A stretch of DNA of 64,000 bases from Actinoplanes italicus (GTDB lineage: Bacteria; Actinomycetota; Actinomycetes; Mycobacteriales; Micromonosporaceae). Location of the stretch: contig NZ_PVMZ01000025.1 in NCBI RefSeq assembly GCF_003001815.1, forward strand, positions 78,465 to 142,464, written 5' to 3'. Positions 17,617 to 25,194 of the stretch are shown here, in pieces. How positions within the stretch are numbered: the first letter of the stretch is position 1; every line of letters begins with the position of its first letter. A program made the position numbers and the translations under genes. Below the pieces are notes generated by a model. That model had not been told where the DNA came from, ran no database searches, and saw only the letters and a list, made by a program, of their open reading frames with translations.

Positions 17617-18354
17617 TCAGTCGCCGACGGCCTTGAATAGGGCTGCCACCTCGGCGGCTGACAGGTGGCGGAAACCGCCGGGACGCAGGTCGCCCAGGCG
17701 GATCGGGCCCACGGCGGTACGGATGAGGCGGGTCACCGGGTGTCCCACGGCGTCCATCATCCGCCGGACGATGTGCTTGCGACCCTCGTGCAGAACGATT
17801 TCCACCTGCGCGGTCTTGCCCATCGCGTCGACCAGGCGGAACGAGTCGACCTTGGCCGGGCCGTCCTCCAGCTCGATACCGGACTGCAGGGCGCGGCCCA
17901 CGGTGCGCGGCAGCGGTCCGACGACCTCGGCCAGGTAGGTCTTGTTGATCTCGTACGACGGGTGCATCAGCTTGTGGGCCAGGCCGCCGTCGTTGGTGAA
18001 CAGCAGCAGGCCCTCGGAGTCGGCGTCGAGCCGGCCGACGTGGAACAGCCGCTGCTCGAAGTTGGCGCCGAGGAAGTCGGCCAGCTCGGTGCGGCCCTTC
18101 TCGTCGTCGAGGCTGGAGACGACGCCACGCGGCTTGTTCAGTGCCACGTACACGAGCTTGGTGTTGGTGATCACCCGCTGCCCGTCGACGTGGATCTCCG
18201 CCGTGGCGGGGTCGACCTTGTCGCCGAGCTTGGCGACCCGGCCGTTGACGGTGACGCGCCGGCGGAAGATCAGATCTTCACAGGCGCGCCGGGATCCAAC
18301 ACCGGCCGCCGCCAGGACTTTCTGGAGGCGTTCGGCGGTGTCAGCCTGAGGCAT
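17617..18354 (-). CDS. rluB: Ribosomal large-subunit pseudouridine synthase
   Basis: A 245-residue enzyme with an N-terminal S4 RNA-binding domain (RLQKVLAAAGVGSRRACEDL) and a pseudouridine synthase domain. The catalytic aspartate is Asp110 in GRLDADSEGLLLF. The LHEGRKHIVRRMM motif near the end is typical of the RluB/RsuA branch, so it probably modifies 23S rRNA. The ATG at 18354 overlaps the end of scpB by 14 bases; an upstream ATG at 18372 would add six residues. It is the last gene of scpA-scpB-rluB. The cmk gene that usually follows in relatives is absent, replaced by the repeat region. Confidence 0.92.
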   Translation of the reverse strand: MPQADTAERLQKVLAAAGVGSRRACEDLIFRRRVTVNGRVAKLGDKVDPATAEIHVDGQRVITNTKLVYVALNKPRGVVSSLDDEKGRTELADFLGANFEQRLFHVGRLDADSEGLLLFTNDGGLAHKLMHPSYEINKTYLAEVVGPLPRTVGRALQSGIELEDGPAKVDSFRLVDAMGKTAQVEIVLHEGRKHIVRRMMDAVGHPVTRLIRTAVGPIRLGDLRPGGFRHLSAAEVAALFKAVGD

Positions 18355-19630
18355 CGAGCACTTCTTCCACATCGTCGGGCAGGAACGGAGCAATCGGCGG
18401 CAGCTGGTCGACCGAGTTGAGGCCGAGCTTCTCGAGGAACAGCGAGGTCGTCCGGTACAGGTATGCCCCGGTTTCCGGCTCGGTCCCGACCTCCTCGATG
18501 AGGCCGCGAGTGACCAGCGTACGCATGACCCCGTCACAGTTCACACCGCGGATGGCCGAGATGCGCGATCGGGTCACCGGCTGTTTGTAGGCGACCACGG
18601 CCAGTGTCTCCAGCGCTGCCTGGGTGAGCCGCACCGACTGGCCGTCGAGGACGAAACGCTCGACGTACGCCGCGTACTCCGGACGGGTGTAGAGGCGCCA
18701 GCCGCCGGCCACCCGCCGCAGGTCGATGCCGTGCCCCGCCGCGGTGTAGCGCGCCGACACGTTCTCCAGCGTTCGCGCGATGCGCTCCACCGGCTGTTCC
18801 AGAACCTGCGCGAGCTGCAGCTCACCGACCGGTTCGTCGACCACCAACATGATCGACTCCAGCGCGGCGGCGAGTTCGGCCTCATCCATCAGAACCGGTG
18901 CGGGTGTACGGGCCACGCTCTCGGCAACCGCCGGAACGTCGTCCCGCGGCCGGCGCGGCTGTGACGGCACCGTGGCCACCACAACGGGCACGGGCGCCGG
19001 CACTGTGACTTCCGGCTCGGCCTCCACGACAGGCGCGGTCTCCACGACAGGCACGGTCTGCGCGACAGGCGCGGTCTCCGCGACAGGCGCGGTCTCCGCG
19101 ACAGGCCCAGCCTCCACGACAGGCGTAACGGCCGATCCCGCAAAGGCCTCACGCTCCGCGATGGCCTCAGACTCCACGAAGCGCGCAGGCTCCGCGACGG
19201 ACCCAGGCTCCGCCAAGCGCCCAGACTCCGCGACGGACCCAGACTCCGCCAAGCGCCCAGACTCCGCGACGGACCCAGGCTCCGCCAAGCGCGCAGACTC
19301 CGCGACGGACCCAGGCTCCGCCAAGCGCGCAGACTCCGCGACGGGCTCACCGACCGACTCCCCTGCCGCCGCAGCGTCGGACTCCGGCCCGGACGCCGAC
19401 TCCGCCGACGGCTCGGACGGAGACCCAGGCGGCGGCTCGGACAGAATCTGCGGCGCCGGCTCGGCGGCGGAGACCGCGACCTCAGCAGAAGAGACCGTGG
19501 GCTCGGCAGAAGAGGCCGCAGCCTCGGCTTCGGCCTGGTACTCGCGGTCGGGTTCCCGGCGCCGCTCCCACGGCGGCACCCATGCGGCCGCCTGTGCGGC
19601 CAGGGATTCGGGACGCTCCTCGCTGCTCAC
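18341..19630 (-). CDS. scpB: Segregation and condensation protein B with a long repetitive N-terminus
   Basis: A 429-residue protein. The last 190 or so residues form the ScpB double winged-helix domain (from MDEAELAAALESI to DDVEEVLDASG, including LTQAALETLAVVAYKQPVTR). ScpB joins ScpA in the Smc condensin complex that organises the chromosome. The N-terminal 230 or so residues are low-complexity Ala/Glu/Pro/Ser sequence, including 12-residue repeats of the form RLAEPGSVAESA. This roughly doubles the family's usual length of 180-200. The GTG start overlaps the scpA stop by GTGA, so the long form is what coupling would produce. Confidence 0.92.
   Translation of the reverse strand: MSSEERPESLAAQAAAWVPPWERRREPDREYQAEAEAAASSAEPTVSSAEVAVSAAEPAPQILSEPPPGSPSEPSAESASGPESDAAAAGESVGEPVAESARLAEPGSVAESARLAEPGSVAESGRLAESGSVAESGRLAEPGSVAEPARFVESEAIAEREAFAGSAVTPVVEAGPVAETAPVAETAPVAQTVPVVETAPVVEAEPEVTVPAPVPVVVATVPSQPRRPRDDVPAVAESVARTPAPVLMDEAELAAALESIMLVVDEPVGELQLAQVLEQPVERIARTLENVSARYTAAGHGIDLRRVAGGWRLYTRPEYAAYVERFVLDGQSVRLTQAALETLAVVAYKQPVTRSRISAIRGVNCDGVMRTLVTRGLIEEVGTEPETGAYLYRTTSLFLEKLGLNSVDQLPPIAPFLPDDVEEVLDASG
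19191..19350 (-). repeat. scpB: 36-bp tandem repeat inside scpB
   Basis: Units start at 19191, 19227, 19263, 19299 and 19335, each 36 bases apart; the last is partial. Because 36 is a multiple of three, gain or loss of units keeps the frame and only changes the length of the disordered N-terminal arm. Confidence 0.85.
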
Positions 19631-20679
19631 GATGTCTCCTCCACAGCCACCGGCCCGCCGGCCGGGGCCTCGTCGTCACCCGTGCCAAGATCGCTATCGG
19701 GAGCGTCCGAGTCAAGCCGCGCGGCCGGGGCATCGTCCGAACCGGTGTCGTCGTCTGCCGGTTTGCTGCCCTCGTAGTCGTCGACGTCGAGTTCGACGTC
19801 ACCGTCGCCACCGATCCACCGGACGGTCAGCTCGTCGAGGGAGACCGGCTGGTCGAACTCGATCAGCCCTTCGCGGTAGAGCTCGAGCAGCGCCAGGAAC
19901 CGGGCCACCACCTCGAGGGTGTTCTCGCAGTCGGCGACGAGCAGGCTGAACGTGGCGACACCGGCCCGGCGCAACCGGTCGCGCAGCAGGTTGGCGTGCT
20001 CGCGGACACTGACCCGCACCTGGTGGATGTGCGCGATCGAGACCTGCGGCGGACCGGGTTTCGGCAGGAAACTCTTGAGCGCCATCTTGAGCAGGCGCTC
20101 CGGCCCGATGCCCAGAACCAGTTCGGGAAGCGCGTCCGCGTACCGCTGCTCGAGGGTGACCATCCGCGGCCAGCGACGGGCCCCGGTGGCCTCGAGTTCC
20201 GCTATGTGCGCGGCCGCCTCCTTGAAGGCCTTGTACTGCAGGAGCCGGGCGAAGAGCAGGTCGCGGGCCTCGAGCAGCGCCAGGTCCTCCTCGTCCTCGA
20301 CCTCGGCGGCGGGGAGCAGCCGGGCGGCCTTGAGGTCGAGCAGCGTCGCCGCGACGAGCAGGAACTCGCTGGTCTCGCCGAGGTCCCAGTCGTCGCCCAT
20401 GGCCCTGATGTAGGCGATGAAGTCGTCGGTGACCTGATGCAGCGCGATCTCGGTGACGTCGAGTTTGTGCTTGCCGATCAGCTGCAGCAGCAGGTCGAAC
20501 GGACCGGTGAAGTTCTCCAGCCGGACGGTGAATCCGCTGGCCTCGATCTCCACGCCGGCGGTCGGAACGCCGGCGTCGGCGGCCGGGGCTGCGGCGTCGG
20601 TCTCCGGTGGCGACGGGGCGGGCTCTTCAAGCACGTGCCGACCGTAGACCATGCCTGTGACGAGTTCCTCCGGGCGCAC
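19627..20679 (-). CDS. scpA: Segregation and condensation protein A
   Basis: A 350-residue kleisin subunit of the bacterial Smc-ScpAB condensin. The N-terminal kleisin motif FTGPFDLLLQLIGKHKLDVTEI is clear and the winged-helix end (TFSLLVADCENTLEVVARFLALLELYREG) is present. An acidic disordered tail of about 60 residues follows. The GTG at 20679 is kept because the frame opens there, but an ATG at 20652 (MVYGRHVLEE) is also possible; neither has an ideal ribosome site. It leads the scpA-scpB-rluB operon. In relatives the ParA-like gene, here 12 kb away, is the usual upstream neighbour. Confidence 0.93.
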   Translation of the reverse strand: MRPEELVTGMVYGRHVLEEPAPSPPETDAAAPAADAGVPTAGVEIEASGFTVRLENFTGPFDLLLQLIGKHKLDVTEIALHQVTDDFIAYIRAMGDDWDLGETSEFLLVAATLLDLKAARLLPAAEVEDEEDLALLEARDLLFARLLQYKAFKEAAAHIAELEATGARRWPRMVTLEQRYADALPELVLGIGPERLLKMALKSFLPKPGPPQVSIAHIHQVRVSVREHANLLRDRLRRAGVATFSLLVADCENTLEVVARFLALLELYREGLIEFDQPVSLDELTVRWIGGDGDVELDVDDYEGSKPADDDTGSDDAPAARLDSDAPDSDLGTGDDEAPAGGPVAVEETS

Positions 20680-20735
20680 GCTCTTCCAACGTCACAATCG
20701 GCGCGGGGTTGCTCCGCGAGCGGGTTACCGGCCGG

Positions 20736-20764
20736 TTACATTTCCTCGTGATCCCGGTTACGCT
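20736..20764 (+). promoter_or_regulatory. Leaderless promoter for the GNAT gene
   Basis: TTACAT (-35 like) at 20736-20741 and TACGCT (-10 like) at 20759-20764 are 17 bases apart. The ATG follows the -10 after exactly 6 bases with no ribosome site. Confidence 0.5.
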
Positions 20765-20770
20765 GCGGCG

Positions 20771-21295
20771 ATGCGGTCACTGATCTCACCCAGGCTGCTT
20801 CTGCGCGAGTGGGAGGAGAAGGACATCGACTTCCTTCTCGACATGTATTCGCGCTGGGAGGTGGCGCGTTTTCTCGGCGCGGCGCCACGTGTGCTGTCCG
20901 GTCGCGACGACGCGGTCGCGACGCTGACCCGCTGGCGGGACCGGCAGGACGACGTGCACACGATCTGGGCGATCCAGGACCGGGCCACCGGTCATCTGCT
21001 CGGCACCGCACTGCTTGTCCCGCTGCTGGCGTCGGGCGAGAAGCTGCTTCCGGCCGGGGAGACCGAGATCGGCTGGCACCTGCACCCGGACGCCTGGGGC
21101 AAGGGGTACGCGACGGAGGCTGCCAACGCGGTGATGTCGTACGCCGCCCGTTCGGGGGTGAATCCGGTGCTGGCCGTGACCTATCCGGAGAACACCGCGT
21201 CACAGGCGGTGTGCCGGCGGCTCGGCATGCGGCACGTCGGGCCGACCGACCGCTACTACAACGTCACCCTGGAGCTGTTCACGACCGGCGAGTGA
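20771..21295 (+). CDS. GNAT acetyltransferase (RimJ/RimL type)
   Basis: A 174-residue N-acetyltransferase. It begins with the RLLLREWEEKDIDFLLDMYSR motif of RimJ/RimL-like enzymes, has the acetyl-CoA loop GWHLHPDAWGKGYATEA, and ends with YPENTASQAVCRRLGMRHVG. These enzymes acetylate protein N-termini or small amines; the acceptor here is unknown. The ATG at 20771 is chosen from domain start and from the promoter spacing. Divergent from scpA, it marks the left edge of the first block that interrupts the conserved backbone. Confidence 0.87.
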   Translation: MRSLISPRLLLREWEEKDIDFLLDMYSRWEVARFLGAAPRVLSGRDDAVATLTRWRDRQDDVHTIWAIQDRATGHLLGTALLVPLLASGEKLLPAGETEIGWHLHPDAWGKGYATEAANAVMSYAARSGVNPVLAVTYPENTASQAVCRRLGMRHVGPTDRYYNVTLELFTTGE

Positions 21296-21300
21296 AAGAA

Positions 21301-21330
21301 CGGGCCGCCGACGAGAGGCGCGGCGGCCCG
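21301..21330. terminator. Two-way terminator hairpin
   Basis: A perfect 10-base GC stem (21301-21310 with 21321-21330) and 10-base loop sit between the convergent ends of the GNAT gene and the Lys-rich gene. Confidence 0.7.
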
Positions 21331-21335
21331 GCAGA

Positions 21336-21620
21336 TCACTTCTTCTTGTCCTTCTTGGACTTCTTGGCCTTGGCGGGGGCCTCTTCGGCGACCGGGGCTT
21401 CCTCGACAACCGGCGCTTCCTCGACAACCGGCGCCTCTTCGACAACCGGCGCCTCTTCGACGACCGGCGCCTCGGCGGCGGCCTTCTTGGACTTCTTGGC
21501 CTTCTTGGCCTTGACCGGCGCCTCGACGACCGGCGCGGTCTCGACCTCTACCGGCGCCTCGACAACCGGCGCAGCCTCGGCCTCTACCGCCTTCTCGGCC
21601 TTCTTCTTGGTCTTCGCCAC
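21336..21620 (-). CDS. Small Lys/Ala/Glu/Pro repeat protein
   Basis: A 94-residue low-complexity protein. Basic clusters at the start (MAKTKKKAEK), middle (KAKKAKKSKK) and end (KAKKSKKDKKK) flank runs of the acidic repeat EAPVVE. It looks like an unfolded, histone-H1-like polymer that could bind nucleic acid or polyphosphate, but no function is shown. It is unlikely to be a chance frame: a near-perfect ribosome site (AAAGGAGG) ends 5 bases before the GTG start, and a terminator follows. The tail composition resembles that of the protein at 56224-57537. Confidence 0.7.
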   Translation of the reverse strand: MAKTKKKAEKAVEAEAAPVVEAPVEVETAPVVEAPVKAKKAKKSKKAAAEAPVVEEAPVVEEAPVVEEAPVVEEAPVAEEAPAKAKKSKKDKKK

Positions 21621-21801
21621 GTCGGCCTCCTTTCACCTGTAACCCTCACGCGGTACCAACCGGCGCGCGTGTGCAGGTGACTGTAGATGATCTTGCGAAA
21701 CCTGTGGTTAGCGAGAGCGAAGTCAAATGTTCACCATCCTGCAGACCGGAAAGAAAGGTCGGGCCAAACCCAATTACGACTCCCGGTGACACAAGCAGAC
21801 G

Positions 21802-21807
21802 TAGGGT
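21802..21807 (+). promoter_or_regulatory. -10 hexamer before acyP
   Basis: TAGGGT is followed by exactly 6 bases and the GTG at 21814; no ribosome site is present. The region upstream (21650-21790) is relatively A/T-rich. Confidence 0.45.
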
Positions 21808-21813
21808 GAGCCG

Positions 21814-22080
21814 GTGGTCCGCAAGCGAGTCCTGGTGTCCGGCCTGGTCCAGGGCGTTTTCTTCCGCGATTCCTGCCGCCGGGTGGCCTGTCGGCACGGG
21901 GTCCGGGGATGGGTTCGCAACCTACCCGACGGCCGGGTCGAGGCGGTCTTCGAGGGCGACGCCGATGGCGTGGAACGCCTGCTGACCTGGTCCCGGACCG
22001 GCCCGACCCGGGCGCGCGTGGACGGCGTGGAGGTCCACGACGAACCGGCCGAGGGGTTCGACGCCTTCCAGATCCGCTGA
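21814..22080 (+). CDS. acyP: Acylphosphatase
   Basis: An 88-residue acylphosphatase, the normal size for this alpha/beta sandwich enzyme. The two catalytic residues are present: Arg18 in GVFFRDS and Asn36 in VRNLPDG. It hydrolyses acyl-phosphates such as 1,3-bisphosphoglycerate or acetyl phosphate in the cytoplasm. In many actinomycetes acyP lies near the smc/ftsY genes of chromosome segregation, which may explain its place close to scpAB, although smc itself is not in this window. Starts at GTG. Confidence 0.93.
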   Translation: MVRKRVLVSGLVQGVFFRDSCRRVACRHGVRGWVRNLPDGRVEAVFEGDADGVERLLTWSRTGPTRARVDGVEVHDEPAEGFDAFQIR

Positions 22081-22143
22081 CCGTCCGAACTGGACTCCGT
22101 ATTCGAGTTGCCGCACCTCCCGGGCACCGGTAGACGTGGAGGC

Positions 22144-22884
22144 ATGGCGAAACTCGACGATCCCGGACTGTTCGGCCGCCATTGGGCGGCGCACTACGAC
22201 AGCCCCGGCAACCCCGATCCCGCACCGGCCGTGGACTTCCTCGCCCCGCTCGCCGGCGACGGCCCGGTGCTGGAGCTGGCGATCGGCAGCGGCCGGGTCG
22301 CCCTGCCCCTGGCCGAGCGCGGTGTCGAGGTCGAGGGCATCGAGGCGTCGCCGGAGATGATCGAGCTGATGCGAGGCAAGCCCGGCGGCGACCGCATCCC
22401 GGTCACCGTCGCCGACATGGCCGACGTGCCGGTGACAGGCGGCCCGTACCCCCTGGTCTATCTGGTCTTCAACACCCTCTTCAATCTGACCGTGAAGGGC
22501 CGCCAGGAGGACTGCTTCCACAATGTGGCCCGCGTTCTCGCACCCGGCGGCCGGTTCGTGATCGAGGCGTTCGTGCCCGACGACGCGAAGTTCGACCAGG
22601 AGGAGCGCGAGGTCCAGGTCTGGTCGGTCACCGAGGACGAGGTCAGGGTCAGGATGCATCGGTACGACCGGACCGAGCAGTCCTTCGTCCGGCAGACCGT
22701 TGTCTTCACCGACGGCGGCGTACGCCTGCAGCCGTTCGGCATGCGCTATCAGTGGCCGGAGCAGATCGACGCGATGGCCGCGGCCGCCGGCCTGGAACTG
22801 GAGGCCCGTTACGCGAACTGGCAGCGCGAGGAGTTCGGCCCGGAGAGCACCGACCACATCACGGTCTATCGCAAGCCGTCCTGA
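22144..22884 (+). CDS. SAM-dependent methyltransferase
   Basis: A 246-residue class I methyltransferase. The SAM-binding motif I is VLELAIGSGR (42-51), followed by the acidic end of strand 2 in EGIEASPEM, the ADMAD motif and VARVLAPGGRFVIEAF. The C-terminal part is hydrophilic and ends at ITVYRKPS. Methyl acceptor unknown. The ATG at 22144 follows GGAGG with almost no spacer, while TAGACG lies 7 bases before it, so initiation may be leaderless. It converges with glpK1, overlapping by 19 bases at the ends. Confidence 0.85.
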   Translation: MAKLDDPGLFGRHWAAHYDSPGNPDPAPAVDFLAPLAGDGPVLELAIGSGRVALPLAERGVEVEGIEASPEMIELMRGKPGGDRIPVTVADMADVPVTGGPYPLVYLVFNTLFNLTVKGRQEDCFHNVARVLAPGGRFVIEAFVPDDAKFDQEEREVQVWSVTEDEVRVRMHRYDRTEQSFVRQTVVFTDGGVRLQPFGMRYQWPEQIDAMAAAAGLELEARYANWQREEFGPESTDHITVYRKPS

Positions 22885-24347
22885 CCGTCACGGCTGAACA
22901 TCACCGCGCACTCCACGGCGCGCCGCCAGTTCGCATACTCGCCTGCGCGCCGGCCGGAGTCGAGTCCGGGCTTCCAGCTCCCCGCCCGGTGCCGGTTGGC
23001 CCGCAGATCACGCTGGTCCGACCAGTACCCGACGGCCAGCCCGGCGGCGTAGGCGGCACCCAGCGAGACGGTCTCGGCGACCATCGGGCGTACCACCGGG
23101 ACCTGCAGGAAGTCGGCGACGATCTGCATCAGCAGGTTGTCGGCGGTCATGCCACCGTCCACGTTGAGGGCGGTCAGGGCCAGGCCGGAGTCGGCGTTCA
23201 TGGCGTCGACGACGTCACGGGTCTGCCACCCGGTCGCCTCCAGCACCGCCCGGGCCAGATGGGCCTTGGTGATGTACGAGGTCAGGCCGACGATGACGCC
23301 ACGGGCCTCGCTGTGCCAGTACGGCGCGAACAGCCCCGAGAACGCCGGGACGATGTAGCAGCCGCCGTTGTCCTCGACCGTCCGGGCCAGTGTCTCGATC
23401 TCCGAGGCGGTGCCGATCAGGCCGAGCCCGTCGCGCATCCACTGCACCAGCGATCCGGCGATCGCGATCGAGCCCTCCAGCGCGAACACGGGCGGACGGT
23501 CGCCTATCCGGTAGCCGACCGTGGTGATCAGGCCGTGGCTCGAGCGGACGGGGGTGGTGCCGGTGTTCATGAGCAGGAATCCGCCGGTGCCGTACGTGCA
23601 CTTGGCCTCGCCCGGTTCGAAGCAGGTCTGCCCGAACAGCGCGGCCTGCTGGTCACCGATGGCCGCAGCGATCGGCACGCCGGGAAGAACGGCGCCGGCT
23701 GTCCCGTACACCTCTGAAGATGATCTTATCTCGGGGAGCATGGCGCGCGGGACGCCGAAAAGGTCCAGCAGCTCGGGGTCCCAGTCCAAATCGGTCAAAT
23801 TCATCAGCATCGTACGGCTGGCGTTGGTCACGTCGGTGACGTGCAGAGCTCCGCCGGTCAGGTTCCAGATGAGCCAGGAGTCCATGGTCCCGAACAGCAC
23901 GTCGCCGCGCTCCGCCCGCTCACGCAGGCCCGGCGTCCGATCCAGCAGCCACTGGATCTTGGTGGCCGAGAAGTACGTGGCGGGCGGCAGTCCGGTCCGG
24001 CTCTTCAGGAACTCGGCGTCCAGAGTGGAGACGTCGGTGCGGGTGTCCTGCCAGACGATCGCGGGCGCCACCGGAACGCCGGTCGACCGGTCCCACAGCA
24101 CGGTCGTCTCCCGCTGGTTCGCGATCCCGATGGCCGCCACCTGCGACGGGTCGACACCGCGCAGAACCTTGCGGATCAGTCGCTGCAGGTCACGCCAGAT
24201 CCGCGCCGCGTCGTGCTCCACCCACCCCGGCCGCGGGTAGGACTGCGGATGCTCGGCCCGCTCCACCGCCACCACGGTGGCCCGCCGGTCGAACAGGATG
24301 CACCGCGTCGAGGTGGTCCCCTGGTCCACCGCCAGCACGTAGCTCAT
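22866..24347 (-). CDS. glpK: Glycerol kinase, copy 1
   Basis: A 493-residue FGGY kinase that phosphorylates glycerol to sn-glycerol 3-phosphate. It begins with the ATP/glycerol motif AVDQGTTSTRCILFDR and carries NQRETTVLWDRSTG, IVWQDTRTD, FGTMDSWLIWNLTGG, KCTYGTGGFLLMNTG and the late VDGGMTADNLLMQ. The ATG at 24347 overlaps the stop of the IclR gene (ATGA), so regulator and kinase are co-transcribed. It has long near-identical DNA blocks with the second glycerol kinase just across the divergent spacer. The C-terminus differs between the two copies. Confidence 0.94.
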   Translation of the reverse strand: MSYVLAVDQGTTSTRCILFDRRATVVAVERAEHPQSYPRPGWVEHDAARIWRDLQRLIRKVLRGVDPSQVAAIGIANQRETTVLWDRSTGVPVAPAIVWQDTRTDVSTLDAEFLKSRTGLPPATYFSATKIQWLLDRTPGLRERAERGDVLFGTMDSWLIWNLTGGALHVTDVTNASRTMLMNLTDLDWDPELLDLFGVPRAMLPEIRSSSEVYGTAGAVLPGVPIAAAIGDQQAALFGQTCFEPGEAKCTYGTGGFLLMNTGTTPVRSSHGLITTVGYRIGDRPPVFALEGSIAIAGSLVQWMRDGLGLIGTASEIETLARTVEDNGGCYIVPAFSGLFAPYWHSEARGVIVGLTSYITKAHLARAVLEATGWQTRDVVDAMNADSGLALTALNVDGGMTADNLLMQIVADFLQVPVVRPMVAETVSLGAAYAAGLAVGYWSDQRDLRANRHRAGSWKPGLDSGRRAGEYANWRRAVECAVMFSRDGQDGLR

Positions 24348-25111
24348 CCCGCCACGTCCCGCGAGATCGACCGTGCCGCCGCCACCACGTGCTCGACCAG
24401 CGCCGGCCGGGCCTGCCGCCGGGTGTCGGTGAGCCGCTCCACCGGCCCGGCGATGCCCACCGCCCCCACGACGAGGCCGCCCGAGGTGCGTACCGGCGCG
24501 GCGATCCCGGCCACACCCGGACGCCACTCCTCGACCGAGAGCCCCCAGCCACGGGTGCGGGTCTCGGTGAGCGCGTCCGCAAGCTCACGGCGATCGATCA
24601 AGGTCCTTCTGGTGTACGGGTCGAGCCCGGCCGCCACGGCCGACTCCTCCGCCGGCGCCGAGTAGGCGAGCAGCACCTTGCCCAGCGCGGTGGCGTGTAG
24701 CGGTAACCGGACCCCGGTGTCGAGGGACTGCGCCGAGTCGTCCGGCCGGAACACGTGGTGCACGACGAGGACCCGATTGTCGTCGAGCACGCCCAGGCGT
24801 ACCTCCTCGCCGCTGCGCGCGGCCAGCGCGTCGGCCCAGTTGAGGGCCCGTCCGCGCAGCTCGTTGGCGTCCATCCCGGCCGAGCCGAGGTCGAGCAGTC
24901 CACGGCCGAGCCGGTAGCGGGCGGTCCGCGGGTCCTGCTCGACGAACCCGACGTGTTCGAGCGTGCGCAGGATGCTGTGTGCCGTCGATTTCGGCAGACC
25001 GAGCGCGTCGGCGATCTCCTTGACCCGCAGCCGGTCGGGCCCGGCGGCGAGCAGGCGCAACACGGCCGACGACCGTTCGATCGACTGGATCATCCCCGGC
25101 ACGTGCGACAT
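24344..25111 (-). CDS. IclR-family transcription regulator of the glycerol genes
   Basis: A 255-residue IclR-type regulator. The N-terminal winged helix-turn-helix (IQSIERSSAVLRLLAA to LPKSTAHSILRTLEHVGFVEQD) binds DNA, and the C-terminal effector domain has LPLHATALGKVLLA and GIAAPVRTSGG. It is transcribed away from glpK2-glpD across an 83-base spacer and leads glpK1. This layout fits control of both glycerol kinases and glpD; in other actinomycetes GylR, an IclR member, plays this part. The inducer is probably glycerol or glycerol 3-phosphate by analogy. Confidence 0.9.
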   Translation of the reverse strand: MSHVPGMIQSIERSSAVLRLLAAGPDRLRVKEIADALGLPKSTAHSILRTLEHVGFVEQDPRTARYRLGRGLLDLGSAGMDANELRGRALNWADALAARSGEEVRLGVLDDNRVLVVHHVFRPDDSAQSLDTGVRLPLHATALGKVLLAYSAPAEESAVAAGLDPYTRRTLIDRRELADALTETRTRGWGLSVEEWRPGVAGIAAPVRTSGGLVVGAVGIAGPVERLTDTRRQARPALVEHVVAAARSISRDVAG

Positions 25112-25194
25112 TGTCGCACGCCTCCCGTTGCCGCACCCCGGATCCGTTCATAGCGTCGGCGGTCAGAGAGCACCGGGTTCGGCGGGGAGGGCAC
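25112..25194. promoter_or_regulatory. Divergent control region of the two glycerol operons
   Basis: This 83-base spacer separates the starts of iclR-glpK1 and glpK2-glpD, so it must hold both promoters and probably the IclR-type operator. It has a degenerate repeat (GTCGCAC at 25114 and TGCCGCAC at 25129) but no clear palindrome. A GGGGAGG ribosome site for glpK2 lies at 25183-25190. Confidence 0.45.
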
